A stretch of 64,000 bases of DNA from Prostheceraeus crozeri (Eukaryota; Platyhelminthes; Polycladida; Euryleptidae), in contig CAJQUW010006861.1 of the NCBI GenBank assembly GCA_907163375.1, positions 1-64,000 on the forward strand, in the 5' to 3' direction. Both the position numbers and the translations under genes were made by a program. Below the pieces are notes generated by a model. That model was not told where the DNA came from. It searched no databases and saw only the letters and a list, made by a program, of their open reading frames with translations. This document shows positions 35,782 to 46,200 of this stretch, piece by piece (positions within the stretch are counted from its first letter, which is position 1; every line of letters starts with the position of its first letter).

Positions 35782-36423
35782 ATGCAAATATTGAATCCCA
35801 AAGTATTAAAATTGATTTCAGACTTCAATGTGATAAAGCTCTGACTGCATCAGGTCCATCCCATGCAGGTAAAACTGTTTTCACTCTGAATTAGCTAGAT
35901 AAAAGAAAGTTGTTTAGGGAACCTATCAATCGAGTGATTTGGTGTTATGGTATTTATCAACCGTCACTCTTTCAGGAATTGCAACGTCGTAACTTTATTC
36001 GAAATGAAGGAATTATTCCAGTGGAAAAGATTCAGTCCAATGATGTCGTTGTATTGGATGATCTATTAAAAGAAAGCAAGAATTCTTAAGATGTTACAGA
36101 TATGTTCACTCGCGCAGCACATCACAAAAGATGCTTTATAATCTATATCACGCAAAATTTGTTTCCTGATGGGAAAGAAGCCCGCACACGAAACCTGAAT
36201 ACACATTATTACGCTATTTTTAAGAACCCACGAGATAGAAGTCTCTGAAATTTTAGCGCGACAAGTTGCGCCAAGAGGTTCAAAAGCCTGAATTGAAATT
36301 TTTCAAGCAGCAACTGAAAAACCACACGGTTACTTATTTATTGATTTTACACAGGAGTGTCCGGAACACTTTAGATTTCGAAGTGATATTTTGAAAGAGC
36401 CTATGATTATCTACGAACTATGA
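35782..36423 (+). pseudogene. packaging ATPase, FtsK/HerA type
   Basis: This is the genome-packaging motor ATPase of Polintons. A Walker A loop (ASGPSHAGKT) lies at about 35850-35880 and a Walker B strand (NDVVVLDDLLKES) at about 36040-36075. A sensor-like segment IYITQNLFPDGKEARTRNLNTHYYAIFKNPRD follows, then LFIDFTQECPEHFRFRSDI near the end. In-frame stops occur at about 35895 and 36087. A frame change lies near the start and another near 36245, with a further TAG around 36290. The final TGA overlaps the ATG of the next gene (ATGA at 36420). The length of about 210 codons fits the family. Confidence 0.85.
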
Positions 36424-37089
36424 GTTCTTATTCTCGCATGTTTGTTATTCCTCAGGATGAATATGTGCAATTGACTGCCATGCAACAAGTAAGACAACCT
36501 CTCGCAAATCAAATTTATAAGAATGAATCAAATTATCAGCGAAATGCGCATATCAAAGATCCACATCGTGCTGTATTACAATCGGAAACTGTCGAAGAAT
36601 TGAAAAGTTTGAAGAATAAGATTCGTGACTCTGTTTCGACTGCTACACCTTTTATCATCTCGCGCACATGCAATGTCCCTTTTCAACAGCATTGAACCAT
36701 ATCTCACTGTGATTGATAGAGGTGAAATCATTGCAGATTATAATGAAATTATTAACGCTTCACGTTATGAAGACTTGATTCAGCATGCAATACGCAGAAA
36801 GCGCCGTCAAGGCTATGTCCCACCTGGTTGGTCTTACTTTCTTAAACTATTGAAAATGCTCAATGTTCCAAAATTTGCTTTGAATAATGAAACATTGAAA
36901 GAACTTGATTCTATTTCAGCAGTTGATGCTACTTCATCTACTTCACCGGTTAAGAGCAAAATGAAAATGCCAAGAAATTGGTTTAAGATATCACCTTCTA
37001 AATCCCCTCCCGCACCCATCAAGCAAACAAGGGGAAGAGAACGACGCAGAAGAACTCCTCCAAAGAAATACATGTTCTCAGACTATTAA
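36420..37089 (+). pseudogene. conserved Polinton protein of unknown function
   Basis: It starts MSSYSRMFVIPQDEYVQL, the opening of a conserved unassigned Polinton protein. The frame is open to 36695, then shifts near 36650 to the frame ending at 37089. That part contains DLIQHAIRRKRRQGYVPPGW and a C-terminal basic tail with PPAPIKQTRGRERRRRTPPKK. One frameshift separates the two halves, so I treat them as one gene of about 220 codons. Its place between the ATPase and the integrase is typical. The function is unknown; a minor structural or scaffold role is only a guess. Confidence 0.6.
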
Positions 37090-37090
37090 T

Positions 37091-37294
37091 ATGAAGCAGA
37101 TGTGTTGCTTACCATGTAATGAGCCGCCGGAAGTAAATGTAGCTGTAACTTGTACTTGCTGTGCCAGCTCTCACAATGAGACTCCTAAGCAATGTAAACG
37201 TAAATCCCATAAATCCTGTGGTTGCTGTAAATGCAAAAATGTAAGAAAGCGAAAACATGAGAAGAAGGAGAAAGAGTCAGTCGTCATCGGATGA
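37091..37294 (+). CDS. cysteine-rich small protein, 67 aa
   Basis: The protein has 13 cysteines in 67 residues, in clusters CCLPC, CTCCASSH, CKRKSHKSCGCCKCK, and then a lysine/glutamate tail. It starts 2 bases after the previous stop and overlaps the integrase start (37257) in another frame. The clusters resemble zinc or metal-binding knuckles, but no family is recognised. It may instead be an N-terminal zinc module once joined to the integrase by splicing. Confidence 0.4.
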   Translation: MKQMCCLPCNEPPEVNVAVTCTCCASSHNETPKQCKRKSHKSCGCCKCKNVRKRKHEKKEKESVVIG

Positions 37295-38347
37295 ACTTTT
37301 AAAGTCAATATATTATGATGTAAAACATCCTGTAGGATTTGCGTCTATAAAGAAATTGTCAAAAGCAATCGGTCTTCCACACTCAAGTTAAACAATGGTT
37401 AAAGGGTCAAGCTACATATACACACCACAAACAAGCGAAGAAGAAGTACCGGACCCGTCATTATATTGCTCATGACATTGATGAACAGTGGCAAGCAGAT
37501 TTGTGTGACGTTGCCGCTATTTCAAAACATAACTCGGGACACCATTTTATCTTAACCGTAATTGATATTTTCTCGCGTTATGCGTGGGCTCAACCATTAA
37601 AAACTAAAGAGGGTGAACGAGTAGCAAAGGCATTCCAGTCAATTTTCCAAGAGGGTCGTATTTCAAAGAGAATTCAGTCAGAGTGATCAAGGAAAAGAGT
37701 TCGAAAATCAGCATGTGGGAAGATTATTTGAGAGATATGATATTGAGCTGTTTAGTGTAAAGAGTGCTTATAAGGCTGCACTAGTTGAGCGTTTTAATCG
37801 CACATTAAGAAGTCGCTTGTGGCGACATTTCACTGCCAACTTAACATAAAATTGGACAAAGGTTCTACAAGATACGCTTTATGCCTACAATCACTGTATT
37901 CATCGTTCTATTGGACTCAGACCAGCGGATATGAATGCTGACAACGTAGATAGAGTGCGTGAAACATTCCAACGCAAGCGTAATAATGCAAAAAGTGATG
38001 TGATAATAGGTGATAAAGTTCGCATATCAAAAGTAAAGAGTGTTTTTGCCAAAGGTTATCTTCCGAATTGGACAGAAGAAATTTTCACAGTTTCAGGTAT
38101 CAATAAAAACGACTCCCCAACAACTTACAAGTTGAAAGATTACGATAATGAAGAAATTGAGGGTAGCTTTTATCGCGATGAGATTGAGTTGGTCACTCAA
38201 AGTAAAACATATTTAGTAGAGCAAATCATTCGAAGTAAGTAACGACAAGGTGAAGAATGGTGTCTTGTTAAATGGGTCGGTTATCCTTCAAGTATGAACT
38301 CTTGGATGCGTCGTGCAGACATCTTTCATCTACGCGGTCGTCAGTGA
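37257..38347 (+). pseudogene. retrovirus-like integrase with C-terminal chromodomain
   Basis: This is the Polinton integrase, which joins element ends to target DNA. From ATG 37257 come the N-terminal helix (ELLKSIYYDVKHP), then after a frameshift near 37390 QVKQWLKGQATYT. The DDE core follows: WQADLCDVAA (first Asp), IDIFSRYAW, SDQGKEF (second Asp, after a frameshift near 37675) and LVERFNRTLRSR (Glu). A TAA lies at about 37847. The SH3-like part follows, and a chromodomain-like end (TYLVEQIIRSK, then after a TAA at 38240 EEWCLVKWVGYPSSMNSW). Catalytic residues are all present but the gene carries at least two frameshifts and two stops. Chromodomains bind methylated histone tails and may direct integration. 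Confidence 0.88.
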
Positions 38348-38370
38348 TATATGCAAAGATATAACTTGTA

Positions 38371-38871
38371 ATGTCAAGGTCTAAGTTATGAATCCGACTG
38401 CATCGTTTTATTCACGCCCCTCACGCAATTTACAGTGGCACCCGCCGTCAACGTGGAGGCAGCATATTTGGTGCACTGAAATCTGTTGTAGCACCTCTCT
38501 TATCTACTGTCGGAAGATCTTTAAAACGAACTTTTTTCAATAATGCTGTTGGCTTTGCTGGTGATGTTGTTAATGATTTTACCAGTGGTAAAAATGTAAA
38601 GAGTACTTTACTAAATCGTGGGAAGGAACGCGGTTTAGGAGCATTACAGCAAACTTTTAATGCTACTCAACAAAAGAAAGCACCTAAACGAATGAATGTT
38701 AGAAGAAAAAGAAAACAGGGCGGAGGTGGTAAGAAGCGAGCTTCGAACAAACTAAGAAAAGGCATTCACGCAAACGTCGCGTGCGCTGTAATCTTTCATG
38801 ACGTGCTAAATGACGACGCTGTCATAACTTATAATCATGGAGTGCAAAACTTCAGGCTTTTGTTTGTTTGA
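38371..38871 (+). pseudogene. minor virion protein, adenovirus pVI-like position and pattern
   Basis: From ATG 38371, with an in-frame TGA at 38389, the frame reads IYSGTRRQRGGSIFGALKS and then VVAPLLSTVGRSLKRTFF. Next come an AVGFAGDVVNDF helix and a basic RKRKQGGGGKKR tail. The GG-hydrophobic-basic helix order upstream of the capsid gene is the hallmark of a small membrane-active or core-associated Polinton virion protein. The annotated end (38871) overlaps the capsid ATG at 38837. The last 20 codons read poorly, so a frameshift near 38770 probably removed the true C-terminus. Confidence 0.6.
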
Positions 38872-38911
38872 TCAACAAGCAATACAAACAATTCTTAGTT
38901 CAAGTATTGTA

Positions 38912-40621
38912 CAGGGTGTCCCACAATTCCGGCCAAATTTAAAATGAATTTTACGCTAACTGAAATTCGTCTATTCTACTCTCAATCATGTTTTTTATTG
39001 AGTACTATGAATGGGGTTTTGTAATCATCCATTTTTATTTAGCTACGGTCAGTATCTAAAACTCGGAGCAATCTTCAAAGACAACATAAAAAATGTACTA
39101 TAATTTCTCCGTATAAATACGTAACCCATGTTTTCCTCCATTTTATCACTAAACAATTAAAAGAATTATCATTTACATTTTATTCTTTCTCGTTACATGC
39201 GAACGTGTGATTTCTAGTTGTCATTTCTACTGAGAGGATAAGTCAGATGTCTATGCTTTTGTGTGAATTGTGCTTAATAACATGATCGAATTCAAATCAG
39301 TCTTAATGACAACATTATCATTTGCGATGGAATTGCAAGACAAGATTGACGTTGTTCGTTTTTACTTCTCGGCATCATGCAGTGCCACAGCCGCGTTTAC
39401 GATTGTTTAAAAAGGAGTGCAATCTTCGTAATGACCCGTTTGATACCAGGAGAATACAAAGAATTGTGAATCGCTTTCTGGAAACCGGCTCGGTGGCTGA
39501 CCGTGCACGTAGTGGAAGACCTGGTCCATCTGAAGAGGCGATTGAAGCTGTGGACACGGCCAGGGAAAGGATTCAAAATTCTGCATCTCTTGGAAACTCA
39601 TCGACACGAAGGATTTCCAATGAAGTTGGCATTCCGAAAACAACGGTTCACCGTGTTCTCAGAAGAAAACTGAATTTGTATCCATACAAAATGCACTGTG
39701 GTCAAGCTCTTTCACAAGAACAACAGGAAAGGAGATGCAGTTTGCGGAGTGGCTTTTAGATAACGATTGACATTTGGAGGACATTATTTGGATTGACGAG
39801 GCCCACTTCGAGTTGCATGGTAGTGTCAATCGCCATAATTGTATCATATGGGGTTCTCAGAGGCCTGACCATGTCATCGAGGAACCACTTCATTCTGCCA
39901 GAGTGACAGTTTGGATGGGGTTTTCAGGAATTTTGCGGTTGAGACCATTCTTCTTCGCCGATACCGTGACAGGTCTGCGATATCGCGACATGCTTCGTGA
40001 TCACGTTTGGCCTCAAATTGTTGCAAAGCGCAAGAAAACCTCCGCAATCTTCATGCAAGACGGTGCTCCACCACATGTCAAGACTGAGGTGGTGGATCTT
40101 CTTCGGAACACGTTTGGTGAGAGCCGTGTTATCAGTCGCGGCTTCAAGAATTTCTGGCCTGCAAATTCTCCGTACCTCAATCCCCTGGACTTTTATCTTT
40201 GGGGTCGATTGCGTGACGATGTCTACTCACAGGGGACACCATCCAACAAAGACGAATTGAAAGAAAGGATCGAAAACGCCATCAAGTCCATCACACAGGA
40301 AGAACTTCTTTCTGCTGTGTGTGGTGTCTTGGACAGATGTCTGTTGCTGCGTGAAACTGGTGGTGGACAATGTTTAATGTTTAGTGATAAAATGGAGGAA
40401 AACATGGGTTACATATTTATATGGAGAAATTATAGTACATTTTTTATGTTGTCTTTGAAGATTGCTCCGAGTTTTAGATACTGACCGTAGCTAAATAAAA
40501 ATGGATGATTACAAAACCCCATTCATAGTACTCAATAAAAAACATGATTGAGAGTAGAATAGACGAATTTCAGTTAGCGTAAAATTCATTTTAAATTTGG
40601 CCGGAATTGTGGTACACCCTG
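38912..40621 (+). mobile_element. mariner/Tc1-type transposon in the capsid gene
   Basis: A 1,710-bp element is flanked by TA (38910-38911 and 40622-40623). Its inverted terminal repeats are about 240 bp long and near-identical, starting CAGGGTGTCCCACAATTCC (right end CAGGGTGTACCACAATTCC in inverse). It carries one transposase gene. Long terminal repeats with a TA duplication place it in the IS630-Tc1-mariner group. Confidence 0.93.
39327..40484 (+). pseudogene. mariner-group transposase, frameshifted
   Basis: The ATG at 39327 opens MELQDKIDVVRFYF, after which a frame change near 39395 leads to an N-terminal helix-turn-helix region. This includes RIQRIVNRFLETGSV, RSGRPGPSEEA and STRRISNEVGIPKTTVHRVL. 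A second change near 39740, next to a TGA, leads to the catalytic domain: WIDEAHFELHG (first Asp), IFMQDGAPPHVK (second Asp) and NSPYLNPLDFYLWGRL (third Asp). By my count about 42 residues separate the last two. The end runs into the right terminal repeat. The catalytic triad is present but the frame is broken, so the copy is non-autonomous. Confidence 0.85.
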
Positions 40622-41817
40622 TAGATTATCATCCTCGTACAGCTGAGAATACTGGTCATAATGAATTTGTTATTCCTGGCGCTAGCGATGATTACATTGA
40701 TTTGAGTTATGCGATGGTTGACGTGAGGTTTAGAATTCAACAAGAAGATGGAACTAAAATTGAAGATGCACATAAAGTTGGTCTGAACAATTTACCGCTG
40801 GCTACATTATTTCGCGATATTTCTCTAACTTTTGGAGAGCAACAGGTGGAAGATGGTCAAAGCGATTATCCCTATAAATCATATTTGAATGCTCTATCAC
40901 AGTTTCATCCAGCAGCTCAAAACAGTCATGTGGAAGCAATGGGTTGGTATAGAGATCAAGCAGTACTATTTGATAGTGAGACAAACACTGGTTTTGTAAA
41001 GCGATCTGCTTTGATTAAAGATAGTAAAGTATGTCAGCTATATGGTCCACTTAATTTAGACTTCTTCAGACAATCAAAATTTTTACTCTGTAATACCAGT
41101 ATGCGGCTCAAACTTACATTGAATAAGCCTGAATTTTTGTTGAATGCATTTGCTTCAGTTGTGAAATTTAAAATTCATTTGGAAGATATTACAGTATACA
41201 TTCGTCGAGTGGTGGCTAATCCAAGTGTAATTAGAGGACATGCTGAGGGTCTTAACCGCCAAAATGCCATTTACCATTCAACATACAAAGCTTCTCACAT
41301 TTACTATTCCTAAAGATCAAAAGAGTTTTATGAAAGATGGTCTTTTTCCATCGGAAGCGCCAAAGCTCCTCATGGTAGCAATGGTTGAAAATGATGCATT
41401 CAATGGTAATGTCAAGAAGAATCCTTTCAACTTCAAACACAACAATTTAAGTGAAATTGCTTTGCGTGTAAATGGTGTTAGTCATCCTAGTTCACCCTAT
41501 AAACCAGATTTTACTTATCAATTTCTGCGTAGTTATGTTGATTACATGAATGTCTTTGGCTTTTACAACACAGACGATACCAACGGACTCACACTGAAAG
41601 AGTTTAAAAATGGATATACTATTTATGCATTTGATTTGACTGCCGACAGCGATATTAGTGCACCTTATCGTCAAGCTAACGTTCCTCATAATATTCACTT
41701 GGATCTGGAGTTCAGAACAACGCTAACGGAGACGATCAATGTATTAATTTATGCAGTTTTTGATTCAAGCATTGAAATAACTAAGTATCGTGACGTGATT
41801 CTTTTCTATAATTGCTA

Positions 41818-42278
41818 ATGAGTTGGTTGAATGCTGACGATATAAAGACTAAAGTGCTGTGTAATGCAGATGAAGCTACGTTGAAAGCTTTTGATAATGT
41901 CTATTCGCTAGATACCTTACCGACTACTGTAAAACAGTATCCCATCTTTATCGTATTGAACACTCATTCACAAAATTTAGAAGGTGAACATCGGAAAGCT
42001 ATCTTTTTGGAAAAGACAGACGTGGTGAACTATTTGACTCTTTTGCTCAACCTCCGAATATACCAACACAACAGTGGTTGAGAAAGCATACTCGTCAATA
42101 TCAACGAAATGAGCGCATACTGCAACATCCACTTTCATCAACTTGTGGTGCTTTCGTATTGTACTTCATTTTAAAACGTTTACATATACACCAATTTAAA
42201 TCTGTTATTCAAAAGTTTTCATGTAACCCATCTTTTAATGAAAAGATGATGTGTATGTTCTATAATGATTTGAAATAA
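41818..42278 (+). pseudogene. adenain-type cysteine protease
   Basis: This protease matures virion proteins. It starts with ATG 41818 inside the capsid stop (TAATG). MSWLNADDIKTKVLCNADEA leads to YPIFIVLNTHSQNLEGEHRKA, where the His is the catalytic candidate. After a frameshift near 42040 the other frame reads WLRKHTRQYQRNERILQHPL and STCGAFVLYFILKRL, the Gln and Cys of the active site (Q-x6-C). The residue after the catalytic His is Arg where most relatives have Trp. About 150 codons is normal for the family. AATAAA signals lie at 42275 and 42294. Confidence 0.8.
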
Positions 42279-42299
42279 AAAGCATCATGTTGGAATAAA
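42275..42299 (+). terminator. polyadenylation signals after the capsid-protease block
   Basis: AATAAA at about 42275 overlaps the protease stop and a second AATAAA follows at about 42294. They mark the likely 3' end of the plus-strand capsid/protease transcript before the convergent minus-strand gene. Confidence 0.5.
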
Positions 42300-42523
42300 A
42301 ATTGTTTTTATTTTACAATCCGTTGGTTATGTACATACTCGATTAGATAGTCTAGTATCGTATCTGCTTGCATTTCAGATTTCAGTCAAGTAATGATAAC
42401 TTTACTATTATGAAGGATTGCAACATGTACAGGTAACCAGCAGCTAATGAGAGCCGCGGGAAAAGTTCTTGTTCATAACACAAATTGAAACTGCTGGTGT
42501 GGATCTTTAAAAACGATGCATTT

Positions 42524-43231
42524 TCACTGAATTGAGTAGAGATCACCATGTTGTCCAGTCAGATTCGACATCACACACTTCCCCCTCTTCCATATCCGTC
42601 GTAGTAGTTTCTGCAGCTCTAAGCGCATTAACCGCGCTGATGAATGAGAAAGGGCGCCGAGAATCTGAACAGTTCCATTTGGGAAGAGTTGAAGATTCCG
42701 TAAATTGCTCATCTTCACCACTAACATTTGCGGTCGACCCGGATAATACTTGCTGTTTGGAATTTGTTGATGTAATTTTGCGAGATCGATTTTCGTGTAG
42801 AGTCTGCGTCGGAGAATGTTGACGATGGTGTAGCGATGACGTTTCATAATGAAGAAATGAGTAAATAGAGCGATGTATCTTTTATACTTTTCCCAACTGC
42901 CTTGATGAAATGTGAAGTAGGTAGAAAGTTGTGAATGATAGATTTGAATTCGCTGTTTGTTGAGTCCATGGATGGAGAGATGAGAATGATAGATTTGAAT
43001 TTCATTTCTGTGATGTTGAAGCCAAACTTGATTACCCAAGGAGATGAATTTCAACGTTTTGAAATATTCCAAATCCCTCATGATATCATTAAGATTGAAA
43101 AATTGTCGCCATGTTAATGTAATTCCTTTCGATGTATTTCCATAAGAATTCTTGAAATGAACGTTTCCATCGCGATCAACTTTAATATATTGTAGAGAGT
43201 CCAAACTCCAAGTCTTCATGATGTTATGCAA
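42524..43231 (-). CDS. putative PC4-like plus TBP-like transcription protein
   Basis: This intact 235-residue protein on the minus strand is one of the few unbroken long genes. Residues 10-50 read SLQYIKVDRDGNVHFKN and then KGITLTWRQFFNLND, resembling the PC4/Sub1 single-stranded-DNA-binding coactivator core (the KGISLT-type turn). Residues about 134-212 contain TKIDLAKLHQQIPNSKYYPG, then LQLFPNGTVQILGA and a following helix. The order and spacing match one half-repeat of a TATA-binding protein (IDL..L, Y.P.R, L.F..G...I.GA). Residues 76-106 carry a short internal duplication around IQIYHSHLS / IQIYHSQLS. The families are inferred by eye. A role in transcribing late element genes would fit. 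Confidence 0.5.
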   Translation of the reverse strand: MHNIMKTWSLDSLQYIKVDRDGNVHFKNSYGNTSKGITLTWRQFFNLNDIMRDLEYFKTLKFISLGNQVWLQHHRNEIQIYHSHLSIHGLNKQRIQIYHSQLSTYFTFHQGSWEKYKRYIALFTHFFIMKRHRYTIVNILRRRLYTKIDLAKLHQQIPNSKYYPGRPQMLVVKMSNLRNLQLFPNGTVQILGALSHSSARLMRLELQKLLRRIWKRGKCVMSNLTGQHGDLYSIQ

Positions 43232-43255
43232 ATTGGTAATGTATAGATTACCGAA

Positions 43256-46200
43256 ATGAAAATGTCATTCTATCTTGTTTTGCTTAGCAATGTGGCAACA
43301 AATAGATTTGTTGGCAATCGAGCTGCTATCTTTTCTACTCCCATTGATAATACACAACAGCTGAATGGGAAGTGGGAAGTAGGCGTCACCCAAGTTGTTC
43401 ACAGTAACTATGTCTATACTTTTGATCATGAAGTGATGACTATTAATATGAGACGTACAGATGCCTATCAGTGTGAAGAGGGATGTCGAGTTTACATTCC
43501 GAAATGGCCGAAGAAAGATTTCTCAACATGTAAAAAATTCGTATTTGATTTCCTGAATAAAGCATGTAGACACATTGTCGAGTTTACTCCCCACAATAGT
43601 GAATATGATCATATGTATCATGCAGTTGATAAAGATTGGATTGTTGCTTTGAGTCCGAGTTTAATAAATGATTTAGGTTACTTTGCTAGCGCCTTGAGAA
43701 GCTATGATAAAGCTAATTACTATCCAAGAGGTTGTAAAAATTTAATTTATAAAGAGAAAGCCTATTATGTGGATCTTATTCCATAAAATCAAAAGACGTT
43801 GGTGAAGAAGATTGTGATTAAGGCAAGAAAGACGAACATGACTCCTGAAGCATTATTGAAGAAATTTAATTATCTTCGAGTAGATGGTGAACAAGTGGCA
43901 ACATTAACTTACAACAAAGAGTCTAATAATATCGTAATCAATAAACTAAATGATGATGATCTAGTATTAGCTTGTTCAGAAGATTTTCATCAGTTCTTGC
44001 GACATCGTTCTGAAGTTCTTCATTGAAAATTTAATATGCGCTATCTGAGACATAATAGTTCAAATCAATTTGATACAGAATGGTCCGTATCTTTATACAG
44101 AAAGTGTATAGATCCTTTAGGTGGTATCTTGCATAAAACAAGAGTGTTGACACCTAGCATTATCACTTCAGTGAAATTGGCTATAAATTATTTGAATGAA
44201 GTGATTAATGAACAGCATATTTCTTTTTCTGAAAAAGAAGGTGTTCCGTCTCTTAGTGTAAGTGGGAAAAATATTGAGCTGATTATGGACAATACCCTAA
44301 TGGACATTTTGGGATTTGATCAAAATACTTTTAAAAGTGGTACTGTAACAAAAGCTAGGGCGAGCATATCGTTATCGCGTCGTATTAACTATTTTCAGAT
44401 ATATTCCAATATTGGTGAAGATGTATGTGTGGGATATGTTGAAGCTCCTCTTCTAGCAATGATAACCTACCAACCAAAAAGCTGCAGTATTCTATCTGAG
44501 CATACTTTTAAGAAAGTGCATTATCCAAACTTGAAATCGAACTATATACCACAAATTGACATAGCAATTTATGACGATGCTGGTGCGTTGATTCCTTTTC
44601 ATAAAGATGCTGTCACAAGTGTCACACTCCATTTTCGAATGAAGAATTATTGCAAAAGTGTGGAAATATATGTTTCCAATGTGAATGATCTGGAAAGTGA
44701 AAATAAGGATTCGTTTCTAATTTACTTAACGAGTAATGCTTCTATGAATAAATTTCCCAATAATAAACCATCAGACTATCGAGTAGAATTAAATCGCCCA
44801 CTGCATTTAGAAGGTGAATGGGAGGTTGGCGTTTCTAGTATTTGCTATGATAGCAATATTCAGAATGTGAATGATTTGGAAGAAATGATATTGACTCCTC
44901 GCACACATGATGGAATAACGATGAATAATGCATTCAAGTTTCCATACAATTTAACATCAGATGGAAAGTGGAATTATGAATGGAATCAGTTAGAATCAGA
45001 TTATTATGGTTCATCAGATGAAGATGAAATCATTAAGGCATTGAATAGTGGCAACGCTTCTATTATGAAAAATAAGGGTCAGAAAGTTTATGAGTTTAGT
45101 ATCTTTGAATGGCACGGGAGACACTTCTATCGGTTTCACTCTTTTACTGAAGGTCTTACACTGAGGTTGGATAATGAATTCTATCCACATCTCGGTTTTG
45201 GCCATGGACTACATCTAACGTCAATTGCTACTGCTAATGTTAAAAAAGTTTAGTCAAATCGAATCAACAAATTTCATTATAAATTTAAAATATTTGATGA
45301 AGATGTTGTAGAATGTGAAGAACGCATCATTTCGAAAAAGCGTGGTGTTCAACCTTTATCACTTATTGAGTTAGTAAAACGATGGAATGAGACTGCGGGT
45401 AAGAAGTATGGAGAGAAAGTCATGGCTCGGAAGGATAAGTTGGTTATTCAGAAATATAACGACAAACTTACAGTTTATTTCTCTCCAACCTTGCATCATT
45501 TTGTAAGACACGTATCGCCTATTATTGGAAGCTGTTTAGTTTATCACACTAAAGCTGATTCAGTTAATCATGAATGGTGGGTGGACATCTATGGTGATCG
45601 CATCAAGAAAATTTACCAATCTTATCAAGAAACTGAAGTTAGTATCAATACAATGCCGCGTCTATACAATGCAGTTGAAAATTTTATTCGTGTCATAAAT
45701 CCATATATACAACATAAGTTGAAGCAAGTGTTGAAAAGTAGATATGATGCAAAGGCACATCACATTTCGTTTTCAATTATAAATCAAAGTGCTGTTCTGA
45801 AGCTGGGTGATCACATTCAATGTCAATTGAGTAACAATTTGAAAAAACTCTTTGGCTTTTCATTGTTGCAAGATAAGTTTGCTACTTCATACACGATTAG
45901 TGTAGGAATACCAATGACACTTGATAAACATGAACAACATCTCTACATTCAAAGTGATCTGATTTCACCTATTTCTGTTGGTGAGAAAAAGAATACATTT
46001 TACGTGATTTCATTCATGATAAAGACGCTTCCTATGGCCCCCGTGCGGTTCCCGGGACTGAAAAGAATAGGACCGACGTTCCTCTGCGTGTCGTAAGAGG
46101 CGACTAAAAGGGGCCTTTTGCCACTGCAGCTCTGGTGTTGGCAGTTTGATGTCTTATTCTTATTGCCTTTTCTCAGTGGCTATACTAAGTTGATGTTGCG

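Larger units (their letters stand above)
38837..41818 (+). pseudogene. Polinton major capsid protein (double jelly roll), interrupted
   Basis: This is the main shell protein. The ATG at 38837 gives 25 codons and is then interrupted at a TA by the mariner element 38912-40621. The frame resumes exactly at 40622. Visible segments include NEFVIPGASDDYIDLSYAM, LPLATLFRDISLTF, QSDYPYKSYLNALSQF, LYGPLNLDFFRQSKFLL and MRLKLTLNKPEFLL. A frameshift near 41290 leads to the second half with NPFNFKHNNLSEIALRVNG, FLRSYVDYMNVFG and the conserved end GYTIYAFDLTADSDIS. This pattern is the adintovirus/Maverick capsid family. The stop TAA (41816-41818) overlaps the protease ATG. Besides the insertion, only one frameshift is seen. 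Confidence 0.88.

Noticed and set aside
42532..42822. A 96-codon plus-strand frame
   Set aside because: It lies antisense to the PC4/TBP-like gene, which is longer and has motif support.
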